Shown: one piece after another, positions 10,000 through 24,341 of the stretch
Layout of the letters: each line of letters starts with the position of its first letter
How positions within the stretch are numbered: the first letter of the stretch is position 1
From: Halocaridina rubra
Lineage: Eukaryota > Arthropoda > Malacostraca > Decapoda > Atyidae
NCBI GenBank assembly: GCA_037179515.1
Contig: JAXCGZ010021431.1
Location: 5,001-42,500 of the forward strand
Direction of reading: 5' to 3'
DNA length: 37,500 nucleotides
Position numbers and translations under genes: made by a program
Notes under the pieces: model-generated
The model's database searches: none
Told to the model about the DNA's origin: nothing
What the model saw: the letters and a program-made list of their open reading frames with translations, nothing else

Positions 10000-10335
10000 A
10001 CAGGGTGTCCCAAAAAATTTATTCACTCAAAAAAAAAATTGAACTCCTTCTTTAAATGACAATAAATGCATTGTTTAGTTTATGAATCAAAATGTGAATA
10101 CATCTTTTTTTTGTTGGGCAGACACTAGATTGTATAACGTAAAATAACCCGTGATAAAATAACATGAAAAGGCAAAATATATTTATTTAAAACACAGTCA
10201 GTAATTAGGAATAATACCCCTTGGCTCAAAAACAATTGTAAACTCTCATGAACATATCAGCAACAAACAAAAAATGATTGCTAACTTACCATCCTTCTCT
10301 ATATTTCACAAACTCTCATAATTGACCCACCCTGT
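10000..10335. mobile_element. Possible short inverted-terminus element (ACAGGGTG ends)
   Basis: The left end ACAGGGTGTCCCAAAAAATT faces, at 10324-10335, the complement of ACAGGGTGGGTC. The interior is AT-rich and non-coding, with AACTCTCATRA repeated near 10241 and 10310. The inverted ends match over only about 8 perfect bases. No TSD is visible, so this may be coincidence. Confidence 0.3.
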
Positions 10336-10428
10336 TCTCTTTTCCGAGCCCCCGTCCTTAATTTTTATTTTCTCCAAACTTCCAAAGAAAAAATGGGAAA
10401 AAAATTTAATTTTCATATATATCTAAAG

Positions 10429-10430
<2 letters not shown>

Positions 10431-10520
<90 letters not shown>
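10431..10520. repeat. (AT)n microsatellite
   Basis: A pure AT array of about 90 bp. Confidence 0.97.
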
Positions 10521-10524
<4 letters not shown>

Positions 10525-10940
10525 GAAGTATTCTAGCAAGCATATACCACAACTTCTCGTGAATATTTAAATCGGCTCTCAAACAAAACAAAACAAAAGC
10601 ACACCAAAGCCCACGCAAGCGCGTGGCGAAACAAGAGTCATAAAATTCAATTTTCACAGATCGTGTATTATATATCTCTGGATTACCTGCAACAGATAAG
10701 AGAATATGTCGGATAACCCCCTTAAGGCGTCAAAATCCAATCACTTTTTCCAATTTAACAGCAACAATTTCTCCCCTTTGGAAAAAAAAGATTCATATTT
10801 ATTTTTCTCATTCTTTATCCAGGAATTGATAACGAAATTTCAGTTGTCGGTCTTGTTTGGTTCTTATTTACGATTATTGTTGACATTGATCTGATGAGAA
10901 GAAGTGCGCCATTTTTTTCTACCAAGTTCATGCGACAGCA

Positions 10941-10942
<2 letters not shown>
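10521..10942. other. Unclassified spacer
   Basis: No gene or known repeat seen. Confidence 0.45.

Positions 10943-11037
<95 letters not shown>
10943..11037. repeat. (GT)n microsatellite
   Basis: A pure GT array, followed to about 11140 by decayed GTGTRTG-type sequence. A second small TG-rich tract lies at about 11272-11310. Confidence 0.97.
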
Positions 11038-11926
<889 letters not shown>

Positions 11927-11989
11927 AATACCGACGGGAAAAATGCTAGCTTGATCTGGCTGGATTATGAGATTCAAACTTTTTGTCTT

Positions 11990-12110
11990 TTGTAGTGGCC
12001 CAGTCTATATGGTGGCAATATTCTGTAACTTGCGACGCGAGTTCGGGTCCCCTAATTGTCATGAAAGTTTTCCGTGGATAATAGTATTGTTAATATCAGG
12101 GTTTCATTGC
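11990..12110 (+). mobile_element. Possible tRNA-derived SINE (family E), between two (TA)n arrays
   Basis: AGTGGCCCAGTCTATATGG (11994-12012) resembles an A box and GCGAGTTCGGGTCCC (12037-12051) a B box, with tRNA-like spacing. The 3' part (TTTTCCGTGGATAATAGTAT) has no second copy here. The unit ends directly at a second (TA)n array. The B box is close to consensus, but a single copy without a TSD leaves this tentative. Confidence 0.5.
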
Positions 12111-12111
12111 C

Positions 12112-12636
<525 letters not shown>

Positions 12637-12797
12637 TAGCATACTTCCTCCGTGTTCCCCTGCACGTCGTAAGAGTCGAATGAATGGGGCGGAGCGAGGG
12701 TACTGGGAATCCCAACCTCTGTCTATTCTCCTCCCAAAGAGTCAGAGTATTTTGCCTTGACTCAGCCACTTCCCTTATGAGGGGAAAATCTGCTTAT
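12637..12797 (-). repeat. R-family interspersed repeat, copy R-e
   Basis: A well-preserved reverse copy. Plus-strand landmarks are TAGCATACTTCCTCCGTG, TTCCCCTGCACGTCGTAAG, AATGGGGCGGAGCGAGGG, TACTGGGAATCCC, TTTTGCCTTGACTCAGCCAC and TTCCCTTATGAGGGG. The head end leads within 25 bp into a (GA)n array. Confidence 0.82.
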
Positions 12798-12815
12798 GCA
12801 GATAGAGGGAAATGT

Positions 12816-14203
<1,388 letters not shown>

Positions 14204-14835
14204 ATTTATTGTTGTAGCAGCTATTGCTGTTACCAGTGAAAAATATTAAGTGTAAATGAGATTTCCATATGATCACATATCGAGCATTCTCACTTTGCAA
14301 TTACTTTCTACTTACAGTCCTCATATTTTATTATCAAAGCAAACCCCAATGCCACTAAGAAAAAAAAGGGCACGTGGACCTGTAGTGGCACCGTATTTGG
14401 CACCCTCCAGAACTGTAACTCCGGAAAAAAGCAACAAATTAATCGAAACTGGGCAGAGAACCTGGAAGAGGCTTCAGTCATCCGGAAGATTCCCTCATTT
14501 ATCAACACACACAATAACAAACATTATGGACAAATATACCGTCCACAACCACATACGCCACCAACACAACATACACTCCCTGAGTGCTCTGTGGGAATAT
14601 CCAGGATTGGTAGTGGTCGCTCTTTGACTCAGGGCTATTCGCCTAGGTAGCTTCGGAAAAAACAACAACTGGGAAAAGGTCACTTAAATCTAGGGATTTA
14701 CTTCGGCTTCAACAAAACTTTTAAGTCGTTTCAAGCTTTGCATCCGAGAGCATTAAAATCAGCAATGTGTGATAACACCATGAGTGAGATATTGAAAATA
14801 GTTAATGGGGTGTTCCCTAACCCTATTATCAAAGA
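14204..14835. other. Unclassified spacer
   Basis: Carries a 123-codon frame (plus, 14256-14627) with no motif I recognise and codon content no different from its flanks. I do not call it a gene. No repeat copies elsewhere in the window. Confidence 0.45.
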
Positions 14836-15000
14836 TGGAGACTGCGGTAGCGAAGTGGTTAAAGGAATTGACTTGGGAGGTGGCGGATCCGCAATCGAGC
14901 CCACCGCCGGGTGCTAGGAAGGGCATCCAGCCTTAAGTCCCCAGTTCTAAGCTGTGTCCACCTCCAAAATGGACATCAATATTGATACAAAAAAAAATGG
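14836..15000 (+). mobile_element. C-family tRNA-derived SINE, copy C3
   Basis: The head has A box GCGGTAGCGAAGTGG (about 14844-14858) and B box CGCAATCGAGCCC (about 14890-14902). The tail is GGTGCTAGGAAGGGCATCC, AGCCTTAAGTCCCCAG, CTGTGTCCACCTCC, ending in an A-rich run (ACAAAAAAAAA). The tail recurs at 25306-25475, in both palindrome arms (21114-21246 and 21762-21894), and weakly at 5150-5530. No clean TSD was found. A (CT)n array follows within 25 bp. Confidence 0.75.
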
Positions 15001-15020
15001 AATTGATGTGAGCAGGAACC

Positions 15021-15147
<127 letters not shown>

Positions 15148-15239
15148 GAATCTACCTCTGAGTTATTACAAGTCTGATGAACTCATTTGAATTAATGTGA
15201 CAAAGGATTATCATATGTTATCAGATGTACTTAATGCCA

Positions 15240-15990
15240 AGACTCCTCAGAGAAGGCAGTTTACATAAGGTCTCTTAGAGATCTATAGGTTAAAGGAGGT
15301 CTCTGGGTTTCGAGTACAGGCGCACACCCCAAGTTGAAACTCAAAGTAAGTTATGCGGTACAACGAACTTGAACATTAATTTAACTGTGTCAAAGATCTA
15401 GAGGTAAAAGGAACTCTAAAGGTCAGTAAGAGAAAGACAGAGGGCAAGGTGGTATTCACAATAAGTCATGTGGTACAATGAAATATACACCAAAATTAAC
15501 CTAACTTGTCTTAGGGATCTAGAGGTCAAAGTAAATTTTCAGGTTTACAAAATTGGACATAGAAGACAGAATGATACTTAGAATAAGTCTTGCAGGACAA
15601 TGAACTTGACCTCAACATTATCTCGTAATATCTTTGGGGTATGAGGTTAAAGAAGGTCTCAAGGTTGGGAAGAGAAGGTTACACGAGTCACAATAGGTCA
15701 TGTGGCACAATGAACTTGAACTTATCATTAACCTGACTGTTTTAGGGATCTAGAAATTAAAAAGAGGTGTCGAACTTAAGAGACGAGGTCCAGATGATTA
15801 CAAGACACTCACAATAGGTGGTGTGGTGCAATGAACTTGACCTCATCATTGAATTGACCTCATAACTGACTTGACCTCATCATTGACTTGACTGCCTTAG
15901 GGTAATAAGTCTAGGGTTTATGAAGAATGGCACAAAAGGCAACAGGTAATTCACAGTATGTCTTAAATGAGCTTGATCTAAACTTCAACT
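15240..15990 (+). repeat. Degenerate tandem array, ~110-135 bp unit, about six units
   Basis: Unit landmarks recur in order: TTAGGGATCTAGAGGTCAAA, GGTCTCAAGGTT, CACAATAGGTCATGTGG and CAATGAACTTGACCTCA. The CAATGAACTT landmark falls at 15361, 15476, 15598, 15708, 15829 and about 15964. That gives spacings of 115, 122, 110, 121 and about 135. The last unit contains an extra tandem of CCTCATCATTGACTTGA. Variable lengths exclude coding. It looks like an old satellite remnant. Confidence 0.85.
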
Positions 15991-16220
15991 AAGCTTAGTA
16001 AAACAAGTTTTAAAAAACTTCTTAGGAAACACAGCTGTAGAATATCGCCAATGATGAGAATTAAAAACACCAATTTTGGGGGTACATAACAGAAGACAAA
16101 TACTTGAATAGCCTCATAGCTGCGAAAAAAAAAACAAAGAACATTAATTTTGTTTGTTTTTCAAGAGGAGATATCATGCCTCCTACTCTCATCATTGAGC
16201 CTGTCATGGTAGAGGGTCGA

Positions 16221-16396
16221 GTAATATTTGGCGTGGCAGTTTTGGCACCATGAATGCCGCCTTAACTAAATAAAAAAAAAATAGGTTAACACTAACCTAA
16301 CCTAACCTAGGTTAGGTTAGCATTAATAGAATTTTTTTTAAAGACATCATTCATGGCGCCAAGAGGGCTGCGCCAAACAGGCGGCGCCAATAGTCA
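16221..16396 (+). mobile_element. K-family GGCGCC fold-back element, copy K3
   Basis: Left arm ATTTGGCGTGGCAGTTTTGG; right arm the complement of TATTGGCGCCGCCTG followed by TTTGGCGCAGCC. The core CTAACCTAACCTAGGTTAGG (from 16297) is itself a palindrome of AACCT pentamers meeting TTAGG pentamers. The flank ATTCCG after the right arm is shared with K2. Confidence 0.72.
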
Positions 16397-17076
16397 TATT
16401 CCGTATGGCAGATGCTGTGGTGATGTAGATGGGCGGCGGCAGCAGCAGATGAAGAAGAGAAAGAAAAAACAAAACAATCCCTCACACTTTCAAAAGAAAA
16501 AGAAATACTACATTCAAGCTTTCTTATATGAGTAAGGAGAAATCAATGTTTTTTTTTCCCACTGATACAATCACGTCCTCCTCGCTTCATACGGAAGGAA
16601 AAGCGCCTTTTCTTTTCTTGTCTGATATAAAGGCCATTGTCAATCAATCCATCTCAGTGAATTGTTATACACACGTCAAAGGAAGAGGCTCTTCATCATC
16701 CTGAGAGCACTTACATTCTCTTACACATATTAAAAAAAAAACATTTATGCTGCAAGAATGACAGAAGTAAACACACACATATCCATTCGAAGATATATAA
16801 ATTTTCAAGAATCATTTTGTTTTTGCACTTACTCGCATTCAATATATAATTATACTTATCTAAACATCACTCTTAGCCGTTCGAATTCATACGTGGGACA
16901 TATGTCCATTCTACATATTATTAAATTTCGGAGTGGTTGGAGTAAGGCCATGAGGATAACCTAAAAAGAAATGGACGGATGGCGTGCAATGGGTACTGGA
17001 TGCACGTGGATGTCGGTGCAGCAGGGCAGAGAGTGTGCAAGAGAGAGGAATGAGTGGGGGAAAATTGTGTATTGGT
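16397..17076. other. Unclassified spacer
   Basis: Short A and T runs, no repeat copies, no gene seen. Confidence 0.45.
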
Positions 17077-17376
17077 GATGCGGGCCGAAGGGATTTCTCG
17101 CACCTGCTATCACAGTGATCTGTGATGGACCGGTGTGAGGGGAATTGCCATGTGATGAAGAGGTGGGGGTAAACCAGCTGCAGCTGTCGGGACTCACTGT
17201 AGCACATCCTTTCCCGCCTACCTTGTGGATGACAAAGGCAGGGTGGTAGGGGGGAAAGTGGCAACCCTTTGTCTCCCAAGGAGCTAAAAGGAGTGGTTGA
17301 GGTATGTGTGGATCTTGGTGAATGCGTGTTTCTTGGCTCGGCAAACCCTTCTGCAAGGGGAAATGGGACCATATAT
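17077..17376 (-). repeat. F-family interspersed repeat, copy F1
   Basis: About 300 bp alignable with 31820-32112. Shared plus-strand landmarks are GGTGAYGSGGGC, TTTCYCGCACCTG, GGACTCAC, GTGGATGA and CCCAAGGNGCTAA. On the minus strand the head reads GGGTTTGCCGAGCCAAGAA, resembling the R-family head. Two overlapping minus-strand frames (131-153 codons) lie on this repeat and are not conserved as frames, so I treat them as non-coding. Confidence 0.78.
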
Positions 17377-18892
17377 AGACAAAACTGTACTCACGTTTAA
17401 GGTATGATGCTAATAGGCGAATGATATGAACTAAATGTTAAAGTAGTGGATTGTTACTATTTCGCACATAGATGAATGCAATCAGTTCAGTAACCTCAGG
17501 ATTCAATTATTCTCTTGATCCATATTAGACACTGCACTTGAAAATGTGTTATTGGAGCTTTGTGGTATCCTTTGAGACCCTGAACACAAAACAAGTATAT
17601 GACATGTATAAAGCTGAAAATAATTTTAACAATTACAACAAGCAAATGTTATTAAAAACCCCATAATGCTGTTAATATTACTAATTATTCATTCTGAAAT
17701 TTCCAAAAATCTTGTCTTCTTAAGTACTTGAACACCAGCGCCCACATTTATCTGAATAACAATATTTGTGTATTCTAAATATTCAGAAACACATTGTCAA
17801 CAGAACTTACATGAATAGAATGTTAAAATGTGAAGTATTCAGCCTCACACACATAACAATTACATCTTTGAGGAACAAGCATCGTGACGCATGGCAACTT
17901 TAGCGTAGGCGAGAAGTTGGGCTATCAGGAGGCTTTTGACAGGCCTGGCCTCAATTCAATGGCACTCATACATCTCCCCTTCCTTCCCCCTACCCACCAC
18001 CAGCCTCCTCTTTGGCGAAAGGTTCCTTTACATTGGTTTCTCAGACGTTCATTTAAGATTTTGACATGCAATTTGAACTTACAATGAGGTCTGTCGATGT
18101 TTCAAATTGGAGACTGGACTGTTTTACTGTGCGAATTCTGGTGCAATATATTTTGAACTATTTTCATGCGAGGCTCTTAACAGTAAAAGGTAATGTCTAC
18201 CAAGAAAAGGGCTGGCGAGGGTGGCATTAGATATTTCCAGTATATCTTTAGATACTCAAAATATTCTCAAAGAAACAGGTAAAGTATCTGAATAAGTTAT
18301 GAAAGTGGAAATTAATCATTAAAGTGTATAGCATACACTTAAATAAGTCTTTAAATACGAGATACCAACTTGATAACTTATATAAGTGGAATCAACTTTA
18401 TCGCAATATATCATATAATATTTCCCTAGTAGACGGTAACCAGATACACGTTTTGCTAAAAACGTGTAGTGATACCTCAAATAATGCTATTTAACTCTTT
18501 GTCACAAGTATAACCTTCAAAACGAAAAAAAAAACTCTCTATATACTCATGTTAAAACCATACACACGTTTTTACATATAAAAAAACAAAACTTCCCTAA
18601 TATACTCAACCACATTAAGACAATACTCACAAATTTTTAAAGGAAAAAAACAAAAACAAAAAGTAATTACTTCAAATGCATGAATGCGAAAAAAGGTTTC
18701 AAACAAAACTTGTAAGTGTTTTTCACATGTGTTAATACGATACGTTTTACGCTGTTCATAAAAATTAAAAACTCAATACTTAAATTTAATCAAACAGGTT
18801 TAGGCAATGCTCGAATCCCTTTCTTTTTTCTTCTTCCCTCTTTTTTTTTAAATAAGTGCACCCCTACAGACCAAAAAAAAAAAAAAAGGACC
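17377..18892. other. Unclassified unique-looking spacer
   Basis: About 1.5 kb without repeat copies in this window, long frames or RNA-gene signals. Short A homopolymers lie near 18525, 18650 and 18871. Confidence 0.5.
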
Positions 18893-19133
18893 TCGGGCCT
18901 GGGCACCAAGAAAACATAGAGCAAAGAGAAACAGAGATGGGGAGTATTGTGACTTGTCAGATGTGAAGCGACAATAAGAGACGTGTAACGAATACTAAAG
19001 AATATTCGGTGTGGATGCAGGCATAGAAAATGAACCTTAACTGAAAGAAGACTTAACATTAAGCTGTCCTGGACAGTCCTATTGAAGTCCAATAGACCTT
19101 CTGCTCTAGTATCGCAATGGGCGGCTTGTCGCA
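18893..19133. repeat. G-family interspersed repeat, copy G1
   Basis: Aligns in the same orientation with 34051-34292. Landmarks are CGGGCCTGGGCAC, AAGAGAAACAGAGATGG, GACTTGTCAGATGTGAAG, GACTTAACAT, CTGTCCTGGACAG and TAGTATCGCAA(T/C)GGGCGG. An A-rich run precedes both copies. The class and strand are unknown. The minus-strand frame of 116 codons crosses it without a recognised domain. Confidence 0.8.
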
Positions 19134-19264
19134 TGGGCAACCCACTTCTTCGAAGTTTTGTAAGTAATTTACTCTAAATTATCTTTCTTTTTTTCAAGAT
19201 TTTCAAGCCACTGCGATACTTATATTAAACATCATAACACCCTGGTGCAGAAGAGTAAAGAAAC

Positions 19265-19400
19265 TGATGTTTTTTATGGTTGAGTTAAGACTGGTCTACC
19301 AAACCATGAGACCCAAGTTCGAGCCCTTCTCGTTCTGTTGGGAAAAAGTGAAAAATTCTCCTACCCTCTGGTAACTCAGTAGGAATGAATATACAAGTGA
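19265..19400 (+). mobile_element. Possible tRNA-headed SINE (family D)
   Basis: TATGGTTGAGTTAAGACTGG (from about 19275) resembles an A box. CCCAAGTTCGAGCCC (about 19312-19326) is a near-consensus B box. Single copy here and no TSD seen, so tentative. Predicted spacing is tRNA-like. Confidence 0.4.
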
Positions 19401-20240
19401 GACTGGAATTTTATATGTTAAACTGAATGCATTATGGACAGCGAAGTATGTCCAATCGCCATTGCTTAATACAGTAAAAATTATGACAGAGATCTAAATT
19501 AACCATATTTTCATGTAGGTTGTTTGCTTCAGGGAATTATCTGACCTTGGCATGGAAGGGACTGAAGTGTCATCCGTCCTCCAGCTCCTACCATCTCAGT
19601 GAATATATCTATTGAATGTTTGCATACACAATGTGCCCAGACAATAATTTCAACTTGACCAGGACAATAAACTACATCTTGATAGGATAATAGTTCTGTT
19701 TTTATATCTAATGGGATAGTAATTCCTAAGGGTCAGTCTTCTCCACTTCTTCTGATTAGATATTCTTCTTTATCCAATCCCTTCTCTCTAAAGTCCTTTC
19801 CTATGTAATTCTTCCACCTTCTCATGGATTCCCCCCCCCCCCACGCTCATCTTCTCCTGCTTTGCCAGGCCAATAATGAATCTAAATGTATTTAAGAGCC
19901 CCTTTTCGGCTAAAGATATATCATTAGAGCTCCGACTTGAACACAAATTACATCTGTCGTCAATGCAATTGTCTCTAAGGATGTTATGCGTTGTCCCTAA
20001 TTAGATACTTGAAAACAAATCTGTTCCCTCGAGGGTTCTCCCAAGAGAAATACCATAATGAATCATTTCGACAAATCTCCCTCATGAAAAGGATTGTGCT
20101 ATACGAGACTCGGTGGCTTTTCCTCATATTACATTTATTCACTGTAAAGTTATTTGGTACTTTTTCTTGGTTAATGATAAGAATATATCATGACAAACAA
20201 ATCTTTCTTGCAAGTCTTTTTGACGAAGTTTACTGACAAG
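19401..20240. other. Unclassified spacer
   Basis: Contains a C homopolymer at about 19831-19841. An 81-codon frame at 19991-20236 shows no recognised motif. No gene is called. Confidence 0.45.
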
Positions 20241-20453
20241 CACCCGATTTCTTAAACAGTGTAAACCTAGGATACCATATTGTTAGTTAGCTAGACACAA
20301 AAATGGATTTCATAAACGCATCTGAAGCGGTTCTGTGTATGGGCTAGGATCCCATACGGGATCCTAGCCATACACAGTTTATGAAATCCAATTGTGTGTC
20401 TAGCTAACTAACAATATGGTATCCTAGGTTTACACTGTTTAAGAAATCGGGCC
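20241..20453. mobile_element. P-family fold-back palindrome, copy P3
   Basis: Same arms as P1 and P2 with right terminus AAGAAATCGGGCC. The left terminus reads CACCCG where P2 has GGCCCG. The right arm lacks about 18 bp between CATACACAG and TTTATGAAATCC relative to P2, so the hairpin has an unpaired bulge. AAG flanks both ends, a possible 3-bp TSD. Confidence 0.86.
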
Positions 20454-21011
<558 letters not shown>

Positions 21012-21113
21012 TGATCTAATTTTCAAGTTGTTTGTTTATTATTTGCTTGTAGTTATTTTGTACATTATCTTTGTGTTATTATATATTTTACGTTTTATGT
21101 CACTATTAATTCA

Positions 21114-21246
21114 CATTTGATGATGGAGACAGATCGAAGCTGGGGAAGTAAGGCTGGATCCTCTTCCTGACGCCTCGCGAGGCCTTGAACTCAGGTTCGT
21201 CACCTCCCGGGTCGAGCTGTATATCGGTTGCTCTGCGGCAGTCCCC
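21114..21246 (-). mobile_element. C-family SINE, copy C5 (left palindrome arm)
   Basis: The mirror image of C6. On the minus strand: GACTGCCGCAGAGCAACC, GAGTTCAAGGCCTCGCGAGG, GTCAGGAAGAGGATCCAGCC, TTACTTCCCCAGCTTCG, CTGTCTCCATCATC. The order and spacing match C3. Confidence 0.68.
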
Positions 21247-21285
21247 TGTTGGTCTGCTTCTTAGTTTTGTTTATTTTCATTGTAT

Positions 21286-21502
21286 AGGTGCGTCCACACC
21301 GGCAACAACACATATCAACAAGAAAATTGACAACATTGGCGCAACAATGTTTGTGTTGCTACTGATACGATGGTGTCGATATGCTTGTATGGCGCTGTAA
21401 GTTATATGTTGGTACTACTGGTGTCTGTAGATGTTGACTGCGATGTGTAGGTCAATGTTTACAACTTGTTTCCGACGGCATGTTGCCGGTGGGGACGCAC
21501 CT
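21286..21502 (+). mobile_element. Q-family TTA-flanked MITE, copy Q1
   Basis: Terminal inverted repeats AGGTGCGTCCACACCGGCAA and the complement at the right end, about 22 bp, with an asymmetric non-coding interior. 217 bp. The right flank is TTA. The interior matches Q3 at 35698-35918 over its full length. TTA target duplication and small size suggest a PIF/Harbinger-type non-autonomous element (inference). Confidence 0.82.
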
Positions 21503-21505
21503 TTA

Positions 21506-21723
21506 AGTTGCGTCCACACCGGCAACATGCAGTCAGAAACAAGTTGTAAACATTGACCTAAACATCGCAGTCAACATCTACAGACACCGGTAGCACCAAA
21601 ATATCACTCACAGTGCAATACAAGCATATCGACACTATCGTATCGGCAGCAACACAATCATTGTTGCGTCCAATGTTGTCAATTTTGTTTTTGATATGTG
21701 TTGTTGCCGGTGTGGACGCACCT
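21506..21723 (-). mobile_element. Q-family MITE, copy Q2 (inverted)
   Basis: Reverse-complement partner of Q1, separated from it by TTA. Its axis-side terminus reads AGTTGCGTCC instead of AGGTGCGTCC. 218 bp. Confidence 0.82.
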
Positions 21724-21761
21724 ATACAATGAAAATAAACAAAACTAAGAAGCAGACCAAC

Positions 21762-21894
21762 AGGGGACTGCCGCAGAGCAACCGATATACAGCTCAACTC
21801 GGGAGGTGACGAACCTGAGTTCAAGGCCTCGCGAGGCGTCAGGAAGAGGATCCAGCCTTATTTCCCCAGCTTCGATCTGTCTCCATCATCAAAT
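21762..21894 (+). mobile_element. C-family SINE, copy C6 (right palindrome arm)
   Basis: GGGGACTGCCGCAGAGCAAC, then GAGTTCAAGGCC as a degenerate B box, then GGAAGAGGATCCAGCC, TTATTTCCCCAGC and CTGTCTCCATC. This parallels C3 landmark for landmark. It starts about 38 bp outside Q2. Confidence 0.68.
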
Positions 21895-22048
21895 GGGAAT
21901 TAATAGTGACATAAAATGTAAAATATATAATAACACAAAGATAATGTATAAAATAACTACAAACAAACAAATAGAGGGTGAAGTGTTGGATGACGTAATA
22001 AACAGAGACTGTTGAATTAAATTGCTCTTTATATTTAATGGTATATAA

Positions 22049-22422
22049 GGCTTTCTTTTAAAAGTGGCCACCATGGTCGAGTGGTAACGCTCGTAACTTC
22101 AATTCGTCATGTCGTGGGTTCACAGAACGCCACGGTCTGAGGTTAGAAAGAGCATTCATTCAGTGTAATGGTCACACTTGCCAAAACCAAGGTCCTTCGC
22201 AAGAAGGCACCAGCCTAGCCCTTTGTAGAAAATAAGTCCGTGACGTAAAGCAGTGATAACAATTGCGACTTTGACTCTTCAGACCTTGGGTTTGCGGTCC
22301 GCCAAGGTCTAAGGTTAGAATGAGCATTCATTCAGGGTAGCAGTCACACTTGCCAAATCAAAATCCTTCGCATGAAGGACTATCCATCCGTGACGTAAAA
22401 CTGATCATATGGCTTTCTTTTA
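22049..22422 (+). mobile_element. Dimeric S-family SINE insertion (units S5 and S6)
   Basis: One 12-bp target-site duplication, GGCTTTCTTTTA (22049-22060 and 22411-22422), encloses two head-to-tail S units. S5 (about 22061-22250) has a full head (CACCATGGTCGAGTGGTAAC, GTCGTGGGTTCACAG) and tail (GTCCGTGACGTAAAG). S6 (about 22251-22410) starts inside the head (AGTGATAACAATTGCGAC), lacking most of the A box, and ends GTGACGTAAAACTGATC. Enclosure by one TSD indicates a single retrotransposition of a dimer transcript. Confidence 0.88.
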
Positions 22423-22681
22423 CAAACAAAACAAAAAAGGAACAAGTAACAAACAGGCAAGCAAACATCACAAGGTGAAGCGCTATATTTTTAATATATA
22501 CACATTGGACACAAATAAACCCGTGCTCTACATAGTGAATATAGGGGATATTTTATAAACTGGGAATGTGGATGGGAATAGTGCCACAGAACAATATTCG
22601 TGTCGATATTGAATTGAGAATCTTTGAATACTTCCATATCGAAAATAAATGTGTTTTCAGTTTACTGCAGTAAGTGTGTAT

Positions 22682-23544
<863 letters not shown>

Positions 23545-23547
<3 letters not shown>

Positions 23548-24270
23548 TGAATCTCATCTTTTAGCATTCCTTATGCTAGTTTGAATGTTATTTATCATAA
23601 CAATTAAATGTTTATATACTCCTTGCTTTTATTTTTCTTCATTAGGATTCCAAAAAGAATTTTGGAAACTGTTTACCCTCCTGTTCTGAAATGCCATTAT
23701 GGCAACAGGTTACTTTGTAATCTAATTGGTGATATTGGGGTTTCAAGAAACAAATAAAGTTCATGATCCAGATCTTGAGTATGTGCACTGCATAACTTCA
23801 AGATAAGATCAGTTAATAACAACTGTCTAAATCCCCCAGCTGCAGCCTCTCTGTATCCGACAATGTTGTAGGGAACTAATTGTGACTGAAGAAGATATTA
23901 TTAGAATCTGATGATTTTTTTTTTCACTTTTTTTTTCACTTCTCTGCTAGGTAAATTTTTTTTTTTCAGATTTTCTCTCTTGGATTAGTGCCTCAAGAAA
24001 ACTATGGATGATTATGATGTTGAGCAAATTCATGGCTATTTCATTCCTAAATGTTTCTTTTATTTTCAATAACATTTACAGGGCTAAACATGACAATCTA
24101 TTATGATGGCTCGAGGTCTGCTTAGGTGTTCCAATTAATAATGCTGAGTCAGCAGGGAATGTGCAGATGACAAAAATAATTAGTATCGATTGAAGAAGTT
24201 ATTCTGATTTTTCTTCGTGGAGAGTGGCACTCTTCATATGGCACTACCCAGGCTTGAACTCATTCATCAA
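23545..24270. other. Unclassified spacer
   Basis: Short T-rich runs near 23916-23968. No gene seen. Confidence 0.45.
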
Positions 24271-24341
24271 CCCCAATTATTAGGCTTTTACGATAAGAAG
24301 GGGAGCACGGAGGAGGCATTCATGCCCTTCTTCCGAGGGAA
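24271..24341 (+). repeat. R-family fragment, copy R-f
   Basis: CCCCAATTATTAGGCTTTTACG, then AAGGGGAGCACGGAGGAGGC and CCCTTCTTCCGAGGGAA, follow the R-family 3' half in order but diverged. The head is absent. Confidence 0.5.

Larger units (their letters stand above)
21049..21960. repeat. Large inverted repeat (~0.9 kb palindrome) carrying a C SINE and a Q element in each arm
   Basis: The left arm 21049-21502 is mirrored by 21506-21960, with a 3-bp TTA at the axis (21503-21505). Order outward from the axis in each arm: Q element, short AT-rich flank (TTTTCATTGTAT), C-family SINE, then TAATAGTGAC-type flank. By eye the outer arms (21049-21285) differ at about 6 of 237 positions. The two Q copies differ at about 18 of 217 plus one indel. 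Weak symmetry extends a further 15-20 bp on each side. Confidence 0.9.

Noticed and set aside
14256..14627. 123-codon plus-strand frame
   Set aside because: No motif recognised and no codon or spacing evidence. Not supported as a gene.
16911..17372. 153-codon minus-strand proline/serine-rich frame
   Set aside because: Lies on F1. The frame is not preserved in F2, which points to non-coding repeat sequence.
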